A stretch of DNA of 12,277 nt from a bacterium. Its GTDB lineage: Bacteria > Patescibacteriota > Minisyncoccia > CAIUEV01 > JAHKAQ01. The stretch lies in assembly GCA_018399475.1 (NCBI GenBank), contig JAGYOS010000010.1, positions 1 to 12,277 of the forward strand, written 5' to 3'. The position numbers and the translations under genes are program-made. This document shows, one piece after another, positions 1 through 8,262 of the stretch. Under the pieces are notes generated by a model. It was not told the DNA's origin, did not search any database, and saw nothing but the letters and a program-made list of their open reading frames with translations. Numbering within the stretch: the stretch's first letter is position 1; each line of letters starts with the position of its first letter.

Positions 1-890
1 TTTCTTTTTTCCAGTTTGTCCAGAATCAAATTCATCCCGATTGAGTCGGAAGCAATATGAGGAACTACTACAACATTAATGTGGGCTTTTCTGGCGCTGC
101 GAGAATGTTTTTCCGATTGATGCATGGCAATAATTGTACCAATGCCGGCGTTGGCCATTTTTTCATAAATGCTGGGGTCTCCTTCCGTTCCTCCTGTTAT
201 TTCAGTTACCGCGATTTTTCCAACTCTGTTTTCAGGACTCCCTGAATAAAGAGAGGGTGCGGCTCCCCTTCTCATTGATTCTTGATACTCCGGAATTTTT
301 TCCAATGATTCTAAAATTTCTTTAACATAAAGAGGCTTATCTTTAACTAATCTTTTTCTAATAAAAGTAGCCACCATATTATCCGCCGGAGTATGCAAAT
401 TCATAAAACTGATTTTTAAATTACGGGCGACATCAACCGAGACAAAAGAATTTGAAGAATGAATGCCTCGAGCAACTTCAGAAATTCTCTTTTTTAAAAT
501 TCCCTCAGCGATATTAATGGGAACTCCATAGGTTTCCAAAACATCCGCTTGCAAGTGCATTACGTCATCCAGCCCTTGCAAAGCCAACCCAACAGGATGA
601 TGTCCCATAATCAAATCAACCCCCAGTTCTTTCGCCAAAATGACTTCTCCACTGGTAATATCAATTCCCACTAAAATTTTCTTTACCGGTTTTCCGGAAT
701 CAAAATGAATTCGGCTATCCGAGAAAGGGTTCTCCAAACGCTCCTTGTCAAAAAATTCTTTTTTATCTTTAGAAAGCTGGCGGAATATTTCTTTTGCTCT
801 TTTTAAATGCTCGTTGACAACTTCCGGGCTGCGAAGGTCATTCTTAATCCCTTCTTTAATGGCTAATTGATAAATTTGTTTTACATTCAT
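1..890 (-). CDS. NIF3/DUF34 family dinuclear metal-binding protein, C-terminus cut by the window edge
   Basis: I translated this partial gene from the minus strand. It starts at an ATG at 890-888 and stays open for 296 codons to the window edge. Three NIF3 metal-site motifs occur in family order: GHHPVG (His97-His98) after the strand ILVGIDITSGEV (residues 72-83), HTPAD (His166, Asp170), and near the C-terminus PHIASDSIG (His278, Asp282), where the family usually has H-x-x-S-E. These residues would hold two metal ions. NIF3/DUF34 proteins are widespread; they are often annotated as GTP cyclohydrolase I type 2 homologues, but their substrate is unsettled, so I assign none. The N-terminus has about 70 residues, mostly charged and helical, before the first strand, longer than in YbgI-type members. 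The gene is separated by 186 bp from the membrane-protein gene upstream and is probably transcribed on its own. The family call is firm; the biochemical role is unknown. Confidence 0.88.
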   Translation of the reverse strand, partial: MNVKQIYQLAIKEGIKNDLRSPEVVNEHLKRAKEIFRQLSKDKKEFFDKERLENPFSDSRIHFDSGKPVKKILVGIDITSGEVILAKELGVDLIMGHHPVGLALQGLDDVMHLQADVLETYGVPINIAEGILKKRISEVARGIHSSNSFVSVDVARNLKISFMNLHTPADNMVATFIRKRLVKDKPLYVKEILESLEKIPEYQESMRRGAAPSLYSGSPENRVGKIAVTEITGGTEGDPSIYEKMANAGIGTIIAMHQSEKHSRSARKAHINVVVVPHIASDSIGMNLILDKLEKR

Positions 891-1076
891 GGCGTTAATT
901 TAAAAAAATTATTATTTTATTGTAAAAAAATTATTATGAAAACTGTTTAATGCCGGAAACTTAGAAAAAAATGAGAAGAAAAGTCTTTGAGTTTAGTCTT
1001 GTTTCCTCTTCCCCTAAATTTCCCTAATTTTTCATCTGCTAACTTTATATAAGATAGAAATTTTTAGCAAGCAAAA
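891..1076 (-). other. Intergenic leader upstream of the NIF3-family gene
   Basis: This 186-bp A/T-rich stretch separates the end of the GT-C gene (stop at 1077) from the NIF3 start at 890. On the minus strand it holds a TACAAT at 924-919, a possible -10 box 28 nt before the ATG, but I find no convincing -35 partner. It also contains two adjacent near-identical units, CCCTAAATTT and CCCTAATTTTT on the plus strand (1012-1032), and a small inverted repeat at 1037-1069 that is listed separately. I see no GC-rich intrinsic terminator, no Shine-Dalgarno sequence and no small ORF with codon structure. Confidence 0.4.
1037..1069 (-). repeat. Short inverted repeat just after the GT-C gene
   Basis: TGCTAA at 1037-1042 and TTAGCA at 1064-1069 form a perfect 6-bp inverted repeat with a 21-nt spacer, beginning 8 bp past the stop codon of the upstream gene. 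The spacer carries a TATAAA on the minus strand (1049-1044), so the repeat could flank a promoter -10 box as an operator would. It could also be a weak transcript-end hairpin, although no T-run follows it. At this base composition, chance is also plausible. Confidence 0.25.
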
Positions 1077-2966
1077 TTATCTGACAACCCGATCAAAAAA
1101 TTCCTTCCAAGTGTATCTTCTTGCATAGATATCAGGCGGTTCTGTCCCTAAAGGTTCGCACTCTTCCTCTTTAGCCAGGCTCGGATCTTTAATGGAAAGT
1201 TTATGAACTGTAAAAGTGCCAAAATTTTGGCTCTTTACGGAATCAAAAGTTGTTTCGCCTCCATTTTCAAAAAAACTATTCGGGGAAGTGGATTCTATGA
1301 CCGCAAAATAATCCGCTTGATTACAGGGAGCATTATAGCCCAGCATAATGCGGCTTTCTTCCTTGTCCCTTTGATATCTTAAGCCATAAATTAAGGGACG
1401 GTAATATTTAGCTGAGGCCCAAACAAAAATCGGCTCGGCGTCTGAATTCGCCAGGATCCAATCAATAATTAAATTCTGCTGAATCATGGTAAAACGGATA
1501 TCTTCTTTAAGCACTAAATCTTTCTTGAAATAAACAGGATTCTCCGTATGAGCCACCAGTTGAGAATGCAGCCTTCTAAAAACAAATAAGAGATTAAGAG
1601 AAATAAGTATTAAAGTTATCAAGATTATTAAACTCGTTTTAATTCCATTTTTTCTTTTTCTGATAGAACGGATGCCTGTTTTTTCTACAAGCTTACCGGC
1701 CAAACTGCTTGTTTCTTCCAGCCACAATCCCAGAAAAACAAAAGCAACCGGATAAGTCACCAATAAAAAACGGGGAGGGAATTTATAAGCGGATGATAGA
1801 AAAGCAAAAAAAGTGATGCTTAAAAGAAGAAAATTCATAGCCAGAAAATCAATCTTCTCTGAGGAATAATTTTTAGAAGAACTTTTTTTCTTCCGTTTCA
1901 AAAATTTCAAAAAATTGTTAATCAGAAAAAATAATCCGCCTGAGAGAAAAATTGCCCCGATGCCAGTCAATGGCAGCCTTTCCCTGCAATATCTGTCGCA
2001 AACGATATCAAAAGATTCCTTTTTACCGAGAATAATTACCTTGGGAACTTCGGCTTCTTCAATCCCCGTCATTAATAAAAAATAGCCCCGAGAATATTCT
2101 AAAAAATTTCTGATTATTTTTTCAGGCTGATTATGCTTTTTCCCCTTATCATTTCTGCTGTTAACCGCTTCAAAAAATTCTTTGGCGTTTTCTCCTCCGG
2201 TTAAGTATTCATTCATCAAGATAGGAATATTGAGAATAAGAACGAGCACGCCCGCTAAAAAGTAATGGGGGAAAAGCTCCCTGGCACTTCTTCTCTCGGA
2301 ATCTTTTTTTTGACGGCTAGCCGGAAAAAATTTAGGAAGCAGTTTTTTATAGAGTAAAAATGCCAATAATAAAATCGGGAATGTTATAAACGCTAAAAAA
2401 TGGAGCTGAGTAATAATACTGAGGAGAATAGCTATTAAATAGAGAAAAATTATTTTTGTTTTTTTCTGCTTCTCCTTACTTAAAAAAAGTAAACAGAGCA
2501 AAAACCCCGGTACAAAGAAAAGTAACATATTCGGATTCCAAGCAAAACGAGAATAGACGATGGCAAATAAAGATACGGAATATAACGCCGTAACAGAAGC
2601 ACTAATCAAATAAGAAAAATAACGACGGAATAAAAAATAAAATAAAGGAAGCGATAGAATTGAAAAGATAAGGCTGATAATATTCATCCCCGCCGGAGAA
2701 TTGCCGAATATTTTAGCGCTTAAATACTCACAATAATAAAAAGCCGGCCCCAGCCTTAACTTTGACCCGGCTGCTCTCGGTCCCAAAAGAGTTAACTCCC
2801 CCGGACCTTTTTCCACAGCTTCATTAATTACCATAGCGTCTCTTGATTGATCTAACTGAAAATGAAGTAAATCACCATGGCGATAAATTCGAAGAAAACT
2901 CCCTAAAAAAACAAAAAAAGCCAAGGCTCCGATAACAATAAACTTTTTGCTGATTTTATAACGCAT
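1077..2966 (-). CDS. GT39/PMT-like GT-C membrane glycosyltransferase
   Basis: This 629-residue multi-pass membrane protein has the layout of the GT-C superfamily (PMT_2/ArnT-like), whose members transfer a sugar from a polyprenyl-phosphate donor on the outer face of the cytoplasmic membrane. TM1 (about residues 8-26) is followed by an extracytoplasmic loop with the paired acids LDQSRDAM (Asp39, Asp43), matching the catalytic acidic motif this family carries in its first loop. About ten hydrophobic segments run to residue 465, including YSRFAWNPN (139-147) and PPRFLLVTYP (397-406), a typical arrangement in these enzymes. Lys/Arg-rich loops at about 207-230 and 357-372 fit cytoplasmic turns. 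Residues 470-629 form a soluble, probably extracytoplasmic domain. The ATG start at 2966 lies 24 bp after the stop of the other GT-C gene, so the two are probably co-transcribed. There is no visible Shine-Dalgarno sequence. Donor and acceptor cannot be read from sequence. Confidence 0.75.
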   Translation of the reverse strand: MRYKISKKFIVIGALAFFVFLGSFLRIYRHGDLLHFQLDQSRDAMVINEAVEKGPGELTLLGPRAAGSKLRLGPAFYYCEYLSAKIFGNSPAGMNIISLIFSILSLPLFYFLFRRYFSYLISASVTALYSVSLFAIVYSRFAWNPNMLLFFVPGFLLCLLFLSKEKQKKTKIIFLYLIAILLSIITQLHFLAFITFPILLLAFLLYKKLLPKFFPASRQKKDSERRSARELFPHYFLAGVLVLILNIPILMNEYLTGGENAKEFFEAVNSRNDKGKKHNQPEKIIRNFLEYSRGYFLLMTGIEEAEVPKVIILGKKESFDIVCDRYCRERLPLTGIGAIFLSGGLFFLINNFLKFLKRKKKSSSKNYSSEKIDFLAMNFLLLSITFFAFLSSAYKFPPRFLLVTYPVAFVFLGLWLEETSSLAGKLVEKTGIRSIRKRKNGIKTSLIILITLILISLNLLFVFRRLHSQLVAHTENPVYFKKDLVLKEDIRFTMIQQNLIIDWILANSDAEPIFVWASAKYYRPLIYGLRYQRDKEESRIMLGYNAPCNQADYFAVIESTSPNSFFENGGETTFDSVKSQNFGTFTVHKLSIKDPSLAKEEECEPLGTEPPDIYARRYTWKEFFDRVVR

Positions 2967-2990
2967 AAAAAATTTAATCAGTTTTATTTT

Positions 2991-5306
2991 TTATTCACCT
3001 AAATTAATGGTTCTCAAATCCGAAAATTTAACTCCCCTATCTAACTCATAGCTTTCCACAGAATTACCATCCGGATCAAAAATTCTAAAAACTATTTGGT
3101 TGTCGCCGGGTAAAACTTTTTCCAAGACAACAGAATGCTCTTCTTTCTTACTCTTGATTTTAAAACTGTCTTGCTTGACTCCGTTTAAATAAACTTCCAC
3201 TGTTCGTAAATTTTTAATTCTGTTCTGAAAAGACAATTTTATTCTTTGGGGACTGGCTCCCATATTAACCAGTTTTAAACCGGCTCCATCTCTAGCCCAA
3301 CGAGTGACAGATCCCAATTTACCTTCTTTCCGCCCCCAATTATCTCCAAAGAGTTCCATAGCTAAAAACCAACCATCTAAATGCTCACTGCTATTTATTT
3401 TAAAAGCCACTAAAAAACTATCCTCATAAATCGGATCCGCATCCAGTTCTCCCTCTATAAAATCTAAGGTATTCTCATAAGCCTCTTTGTCAAACTTTTT
3501 GTCTTCTTTAAGATACGCCTTAGAAACAATAATATATTCAATGTTGTAAAAATTTAATATTTTCGTGGCTAGATTGTAATAATAGTCATTAATAATTTCT
3601 TTATTGGGAGGAGCCCCTCCGGTAGAAAGACTGTACAATAAATCGTTGATAACGGGAGTGTTCTTTTGAAATTCCCATTTCCCCTCAACCACTCGGGCGA
3701 AATCCATCCCCGCTAAATTATTCTTCTGATGAATCTGATTGTAGAACATAAGTTTTGAGCTGTAATCATAACTCGTGGCGCCCGGAATATCCAGGATGGA
3801 AAAATCTCCTTCTTTTTCTGCCAAATCATCATAAAAACGGCTGTATTTTAGAGAAAGAGAAGGAACCGGGATGACTAGATACTCCAGAGAAATAAACAGA
3901 ATAAACGCTGCAGTTATAAAAAAATGAAGCTTACTTTTAAAAATTTTTGCAGACGGATTTTGGAAAAAGCCGGAGTTCTGAACGCTAAAATTCTTAATTT
4001 TTTCCAATCTTTTTTCTCTTGGCAAGACAAGTTTTCCCCCTTCTTTGGAAACCGATTCATTTTTTGTTTCAAGATCACCGGCTCTTGCTTCATTTTTATC
4101 TTCAAAATGCTTCTTTTTCTCTCTTTGAAAAAATCCTAAAATAGAATCCAAACCAAAACCGGCTGACAAAGCAAAACCCAATAAAGAAGTTACATAAAGG
4201 CGATTAACTGTTCGGATAATATACCAAAAAGGCAGATGTTGATATAAAAAATTATAAGGCATCCAAAGCCCTTCATTTATTTCTCCTTTCCAGTGCAAAT
4301 AAGGACCTAGGCTTAAGATAGCAAAGAAAATTCCTACAAAAAAGAAAAATGTTTTAATAGCCCATCTTTTTCTGGCAACTAAAAGCCCCACCAAAGAGAG
4401 AAAAGCTAAGAACATCACCGTATAACCTATATAATTAGACTGCCTCCCCGCTTCATTAGCTTCTGTCTCTTCTCGCAAATAATTAAATTTTTCTCCCCAA
4501 AAAGGATTGAGCAGAGGGGGGACAAAAAAATCAACCGCATCCGTTGAATAACGCCTGACTTGGTCAGAACCGGGATCAAGATAATTATTTTCAGAATCGG
4601 TAACTTCAAAAAGCCCGCCAAAAATAAATTTGATAGCTAATAGCAAAACCAGGATAGCTCCTCCTCCATACAGCCAAAATTTAAACTTAAAAAGGGTTCT
4701 AAAGTTTTTCAAAATAAAAGTTAAGACCAGAATTACGGCTAGAACCAAAGTAAAAGCTAACAATTGATGTTCGGCTAAAGCAATTAAAACTAAAAATAAA
4801 ACAGTCAAAAAGAAATTCTTTAAAGTGGCATTCCTTAAAAACTTAATAAGATACAAAATAAAAAAAGGTATCCACTCGTAATGCATCGTGCCGATATTGG
4901 TTGATACTCCTTGAGAAAAATGGAAGGGAGAAAAAGCAAAAATTATTGCGGAGATTAAAGCAGCAGGACGACTTTTAATCAAATAAAAAGCCAGTTTATA
5001 CATCCCCCAAGCTGCCATGAAAAAAGAGAAAAGCCAGACTAAATTATAGCCCAAAAAAGAATTGGTGACTTCTTGAATCCACCCAATAGTTTCAATCGGA
5101 GTAAAACGAAAATGCTGAATCTGCCATTGCAAAGCTCCCAGGATTCCTTGATCATTTATCAAATTCCTAAACGCCAAAGTTTTGCCCCAGACTTGATAAG
5201 TATCTGAATATTCGCCGGGAATTCTAGAAAAAATAAAGATAAGAATTGGAAGAGTAAAAACTAAACTGTAAAATAGGATAAAAAAGAAAATTTTTTTATT
5301 TGGCAT
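2991..5306 (-). CDS. Large YfhO/GT-C-like multi-pass membrane protein with C-terminal beta domain
   Basis: This is a 771-residue membrane protein. TM1 (about residues 6-27) leads into the loop EYSDTYQVW (32-40), where Asp35 occupies the position of the first-loop acidic residue of GT-C enzymes. Roughly ten more hydrophobic segments follow up to residue 390, including SAIIFAFSPFHF (119-130). A hydrophilic Lys/Glu-rich insert at about 393-457 precedes a final TM (460-480). Residues 485-771 are soluble: a mixed region with DIPGATSYDYSS (506-517), then DGWF...TRWARDGAG (644-676), then a beta-sandwich-like tail from about 677. This W...RW pattern followed by beta strands resembles the extracytoplasmic tails of YfhO-like and related GT-C proteins. 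A lipid-linked sugar transferase is likely, but the catalytic role is less certain than for its neighbour. The ATG at 5306 follows a 103-bp gap after the ROK kinase gene, where I see no convincing promoter. The gene ends 24 bp before the next GT-C gene. Confidence 0.65.
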   Translation of the reverse strand: MPNKKIFFFILFYSLVFTLPILIFIFSRIPGEYSDTYQVWGKTLAFRNLINDQGILGALQWQIQHFRFTPIETIGWIQEVTNSFLGYNLVWLFSFFMAAWGMYKLAFYLIKSRPAALISAIIFAFSPFHFSQGVSTNIGTMHYEWIPFFILYLIKFLRNATLKNFFLTVLFLVLIALAEHQLLAFTLVLAVILVLTFILKNFRTLFKFKFWLYGGGAILVLLLAIKFIFGGLFEVTDSENNYLDPGSDQVRRYSTDAVDFFVPPLLNPFWGEKFNYLREETEANEAGRQSNYIGYTVMFLAFLSLVGLLVARKRWAIKTFFFFVGIFFAILSLGPYLHWKGEINEGLWMPYNFLYQHLPFWYIIRTVNRLYVTSLLGFALSAGFGLDSILGFFQREKKKHFEDKNEARAGDLETKNESVSKEGGKLVLPREKRLEKIKNFSVQNSGFFQNPSAKIFKSKLHFFITAAFILFISLEYLVIPVPSLSLKYSRFYDDLAEKEGDFSILDIPGATSYDYSSKLMFYNQIHQKNNLAGMDFARVVEGKWEFQKNTPVINDLLYSLSTGGAPPNKEIINDYYYNLATKILNFYNIEYIIVSKAYLKEDKKFDKEAYENTLDFIEGELDADPIYEDSFLVAFKINSSEHLDGWFLAMELFGDNWGRKEGKLGSVTRWARDGAGLKLVNMGASPQRIKLSFQNRIKNLRTVEVYLNGVKQDSFKIKSKKEEHSVVLEKVLPGDNQIVFRIFDPDGNSVESYELDRGVKFSDLRTINLGE

Positions 5307-5409
5307 TGCTTTTTGATTTTATGAGTCTGCTAAAACTTATTGTTGGCTATTAAGAATTTTAATCTATATTTTTAAAAAAATCTCTCTCGGAGGTTTAAAA
5401 TATAACCAG

Positions 5410-6300
5410 TTAGCTGAAAAAATTTCTTTTGGCTGTTTGAGCCATAATGGCCGCTCCCTCCGCTCCGGAAAAAAGAGATTGAGAATTTTCCCACACGAAA
5501 TTCACTTTTATCCTCTTGGCTTGAGGGGAAACCGCTTTTTCCAAAAGCACTTTTTTAACTGTCGGTAAGAGATATTTTTTAAGTTGGGCACACCCTCCTC
5601 CGATAATCACAATTTGAGGATCGCAAATATTTACAATGTTGGCAACACCCGCTCCCAGATTTTTCCCAAAGGTTTTTAACAAAGCCAGTACCTGCTTATC
5701 TCCGGAATCCGCCATTTTTTTTGCTTTTTGGGAGTTTATATTTAATTTTTTCTTCAATAATTTTTCCGAAGCCAGATCTTCAAATTCAAGTGCATTATCT
5801 CCGCTTATAAGCATGTGACCTGCTTCCCCGGCTGCCCCATTGTGTCCGATATAAATTTTACCACCTGAGAGTATCGCCCCTCCAATTCCGGTCCCCAAAG
5901 TTAGATAAAAAACATCCTTTAAATTTTTGGCTATTCCGTTTTCTTTTTCCTTTAACAAGAAACAGTTGGCATCATTCTCCAGAAAAAAATTACTTGGCAG
6001 ATATTTCCCGAATATTTCTTTTAAATTCAACCCATCCAGATAAGGAATGTTGGGACTTTTTAGCATAATTTCCCTGTTTTTATCAAAAATGCCGGCAACA
6101 GCTATTCCTATCGGAGTTTCTTTTGCTATCTCAAAATGTTTATTTATTTTTGCCAATATTTCAACTAATTTGTCTGCAAGTTTAAAAACATCAGTGATTT
6201 TTTGAATATTTTCAGAATACCTAAAAATATTTTTACTTCCACTATAAACAACACTTTTGATGCTGGATCCTCCGATATCAAAACCAATTGTAGTCTTCAT
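5410..6300 (-). CDS. ROK family sugar kinase (glucokinase/fructokinase-like)
   Basis: This 296-residue cytoplasmic protein has the full ROK kinase framework, which phosphorylates a hexose at the expense of ATP. The phosphate-binding loop is FDIGGSSIK (7-15, with Asp8). The catalytic base is Asp110 in ENDAN (108-112). LTLGTGIGGAI (133-143) is the second phosphate-contacting loop, and GEAGH (158-162) gives the Glu159 and His162 used in sugar and metal binding. NIVNICDPQIVIIGGG (221-236) matches the family signature near the adenosine site. The Cys-rich zinc motif (CxCGxxGCxE) that normally follows GEAGH is absent: residues 163-185 contain no cysteine. A kinase is still expected because the Asp, Glu and His are present. 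There is no N-terminal helix-turn-helix, so this is not a ROK repressor. It lies 18 bp after the GH-A gene as the last member of the sugar cluster, consistent with phosphorylating the released hexose. Which hexose cannot be told. Confidence 0.88.
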   Translation of the reverse strand: MKTTIGFDIGGSSIKSVVYSGSKNIFRYSENIQKITDVFKLADKLVEILAKINKHFEIAKETPIGIAVAGIFDKNREIMLKSPNIPYLDGLNLKEIFGKYLPSNFFLENDANCFLLKEKENGIAKNLKDVFYLTLGTGIGGAILSGGKIYIGHNGAAGEAGHMLISGDNALEFEDLASEKLLKKKLNINSQKAKKMADSGDKQVLALLKTFGKNLGAGVANIVNICDPQIVIIGGGCAQLKKYLLPTVKKVLLEKAVSPQAKRIKVNFVWENSQSLFSGAEGAAIMAQTAKRNFFS

Positions 6301-6318
6301 AATAAATAAATTTATTAT

Positions 6319-7323
6319 TTAATTTGATTCTTGAAATACTTTTTTAGTTTCTTCCCAATAATCAGCATTACCATGCTCTTCTTTAAGCCAATACCACCAT
6401 TCAACTCCCCATAAATAAACTTCACTGAAACCCACCGCCTTGGCATAATTTATGCTGTTCTTAAATTCTCCCAAGGAATAATGTTTCATTTCAAGCTCTA
6501 AAGGAGTTTCATAAGACTGTTTAGGCCCCCAATATTCTCCCTGCAGTTCACAAACAATTATCGGTTTGTTTTTATAGAAAAAATTGACGAGGTTGGCTTT
6601 GGCCCAAAAAAAACTTGGAGGCAGAGGGTATTTGAAATATTTAAGATGTTCATTCCAAATTATTCTATACATAGTCGTCCCAAAGATATCTCCCCTTTTA
6701 GCCGCTCTAAGCCAGATACTTATTTCTCCGCTATCGGTTATCAAAATCGGATGTTTAGGATCTAAATTTTTTACTTTCGCTATTTCTCGATCCAGAAATT
6801 CAGTATCAAGAGTCGGACATTCTCCAAAAGCTAAAAAAGGCTCATTCTCAACCTGCCAGACGGAAAGGCTAATAGACTGATGATAACGCTTAACAACTTT
6901 TTCAATAAGCTCAAGCATTTTGGATTGTTGTTTGGATTCATCTAATTCTCTGGCCCAATCAGGAATATGGCATTCCGGCCAACGGGGAACTTTTCTCCCA
7001 ACGACCAAGATAATTTCCGTTTGGCGTTTTTCCGCCTCGCTCATCATCCAATCCAAATCTTCAAAAAAATATTTTCCTTCTTCCGGTTCTACAAACTGCC
7101 AATAGACCGGGATCCTTACTCTTTTACTGCCTAAATCATCCAAAACGGCCAGATAAGTTTTCTTCCAATCCAGCCCCGCTTTTTCCGCAAAAAATTTAGA
7201 ATACGTAACTCCCCATTTAATATTTTCCGTATAATTTTGAGGTTTGTGAAGCGTCAAAAAAAATAATGCCCCAAAAACCAAAACTAGAATCAGAATAAAA
7301 AACTTTATAATTTTAGACAACAT
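6319..7323 (-). CDS. Membrane-anchored clan GH-A glycoside hydrolase (TIM barrel)
   Basis: The protein begins with one hydrophobic segment after two lysines (about 9-28 counting from the TTG described below), without a clear signal-peptidase site, so it is probably anchored with its catalytic domain outside. The rest reads as a single (beta/alpha)8 barrel of the GH-A clan. RVRIPVYWQFVEPEEG (71-86) is the typical strand-2 segment. WQVENEP (159-165) gives the acid/base Glu164 of the Asn-Glu-Pro motif. VCELQGEYW (260-268) on a late strand supplies the probable nucleophile Glu262. LWGVEWWYW (308-316) is the last strand, lining the sugar site. The exact GH family (5, 39, 42 or unclassified) is not assignable by eye. 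A TTG at 7332-7330 would add three residues; I prefer the ATG at 7323-7321 (334 residues). It lies between the EamA transporter and the ROK kinase, consistent with trimming glycans at the cell surface before uptake. Confidence 0.78.
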   Translation of the reverse strand: MLSKIIKFFILILVLVFGALFFLTLHKPQNYTENIKWGVTYSKFFAEKAGLDWKKTYLAVLDDLGSKRVRIPVYWQFVEPEEGKYFFEDLDWMMSEAEKRQTEIILVVGRKVPRWPECHIPDWARELDESKQQSKMLELIEKVVKRYHQSISLSVWQVENEPFLAFGECPTLDTEFLDREIAKVKNLDPKHPILITDSGEISIWLRAAKRGDIFGTTMYRIIWNEHLKYFKYPLPPSFFWAKANLVNFFYKNKPIIVCELQGEYWGPKQSYETPLELEMKHYSLGEFKNSINYAKAVGFSEVYLWGVEWWYWLKEEHGNADYWEETKKVFQESN

Positions 7324-7344
7324 GCCGGCCAATAATTTTAAATT

Positions 7345-8262
7345 TTAGAAAACAACAAAAAGAAGAAATAACCCTATCCCAATCAGAAAAAGCGCTAATG
7401 ACTTTTGTCCAATTAAAAATTTATTAAATCTTTCTTTGATTATTTTAGGATATTTATAAGATAAAACAATAACAAGCAAAAACAAAAACGCGTACTGCAA
7501 ACCACTTAAAGAATTAACCAATAAGCCGGAAGATTTAGCAATGGCTAAATTCAGCAGAATAAAAGCTATCCCTCCCAAAATTTTATTGGAAACTACTATG
7601 CCGGTAGCTTTAATTTTTATTTTCTTAGTGGTAGTAAATATTTTTTCTCTATTCCCTTGGAAACAAAGGAATAACAAAGCTCCCAAAAAGCTACCTACTC
7701 TGGTCCAAGCAAAAGCAGGTAGAAAAAGTTGAGCAGCAAAAATTTGATCCACCAAGATAAAATAAACAGCCAACAAAAAAGCGGAAAAAAAGGCCAACCC
7801 TAAACTCTCAAAACTTATTTTTTTCTCCGATCGGCCTTTTTCATGTTTTATTTTCATTGAGATTAAAACACTTCCCGCCACTAAGAAACAAAGAGCCGTT
7901 AACTGTGTCGTGTTAACGGCATTACCGGCAATTACAACTTCATAAAGATAAATAAGGCTGGGGGCTAATCCTCCAATAATCGGAATTACCCTGGAAGCTT
8001 CTCCTTTCTTCAAAGCCAAATACATAAAAAGAATTGAAAACAAAAAAACAAAACCGGCTAAAAAATCAAGTAGTAGCAGAATAAAACCGGGGTATTCAAA
8101 TTGTAAAAAAACGAGTGGGAAAGCAAAAATACTTAAAATCCCTACGTAAAAACCGTAAGTAATCGGGCTGGGGACAGAACCCCGCAATAAATACTTATCA
8201 ACTATTGTTGTAACAGCATTTATAAAATAAGCCAGGATAGCAATGGATAAACCTAAAATCAT
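7345..8262 (-). CDS. EamA/DMT-superfamily 10-TM transporter
   Basis: This 305-residue, highly hydrophobic protein has the two-fold EamA layout: one set of five membrane segments (about 2-135) and a second set (about 152-305), joined by a charged cytoplasmic linker rich in Lys and Glu (137-150). The first half contains YLALKKGEASRVIPIIGGLAP (81-101), the typical ALK-x-GEAS-R-V-x-P region of EamA proteins. The second half ends with paired hydrophobic helices. Family members export or import amino acids, nucleosides, sugars and other small solutes, so sequence alone does not fix the substrate. Its start codon overlaps the stop of the GH1 gene in an ATGA (8259-8262), implying translational coupling, and it is followed closely by another glycosidase and a sugar kinase. 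A mono- or disaccharide substrate is therefore a reasonable inference, analogous to the glucose/ribose-porter branch of this superfamily. Confidence 0.8.
   Translation of the reverse strand: MILGLSIAILAYFINAVTTIVDKYLLRGSVPSPITYGFYVGILSIFAFPLVFLQFEYPGFILLLLDFLAGFVFLFSILFMYLALKKGEASRVIPIIGGLAPSLIYLYEVVIAGNAVNTTQLTALCFLVAGSVLISMKIKHEKGRSEKKISFESLGLAFFSAFLLAVYFILVDQIFAAQLFLPAFAWTRVGSFLGALLFLCFQGNREKIFTTTKKIKIKATGIVVSNKILGGIAFILLNLAIAKSSGLLVNSLSGLQYAFLFLLVIVLSYKYPKIIKERFNKFLIGQKSLALFLIGIGLFLLFVVF

Noticed and set aside
57..325. Two plus-strand open frames at the left edge
   Set aside because: They lie opposite the NIF3-family gene, whose minus-strand translation carries the HTPAD and HIASDS metal motifs in this stretch.
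3914..4139. Open frames on both strands over the charged insert of the 771-residue membrane protein
   Set aside because: The main frame is continuous through this Lys/Glu-rich insert and the alternatives have no domain or start signal, so neither a frameshift nor an overlapping gene is needed.
5365..5409. Possible terminator after the ROK gene (CTC...GAG followed by a T-run on the minus strand)
   Set aside because: The stem is only three base pairs, too weak for an intrinsic terminator, so I do not place a transcript end here.
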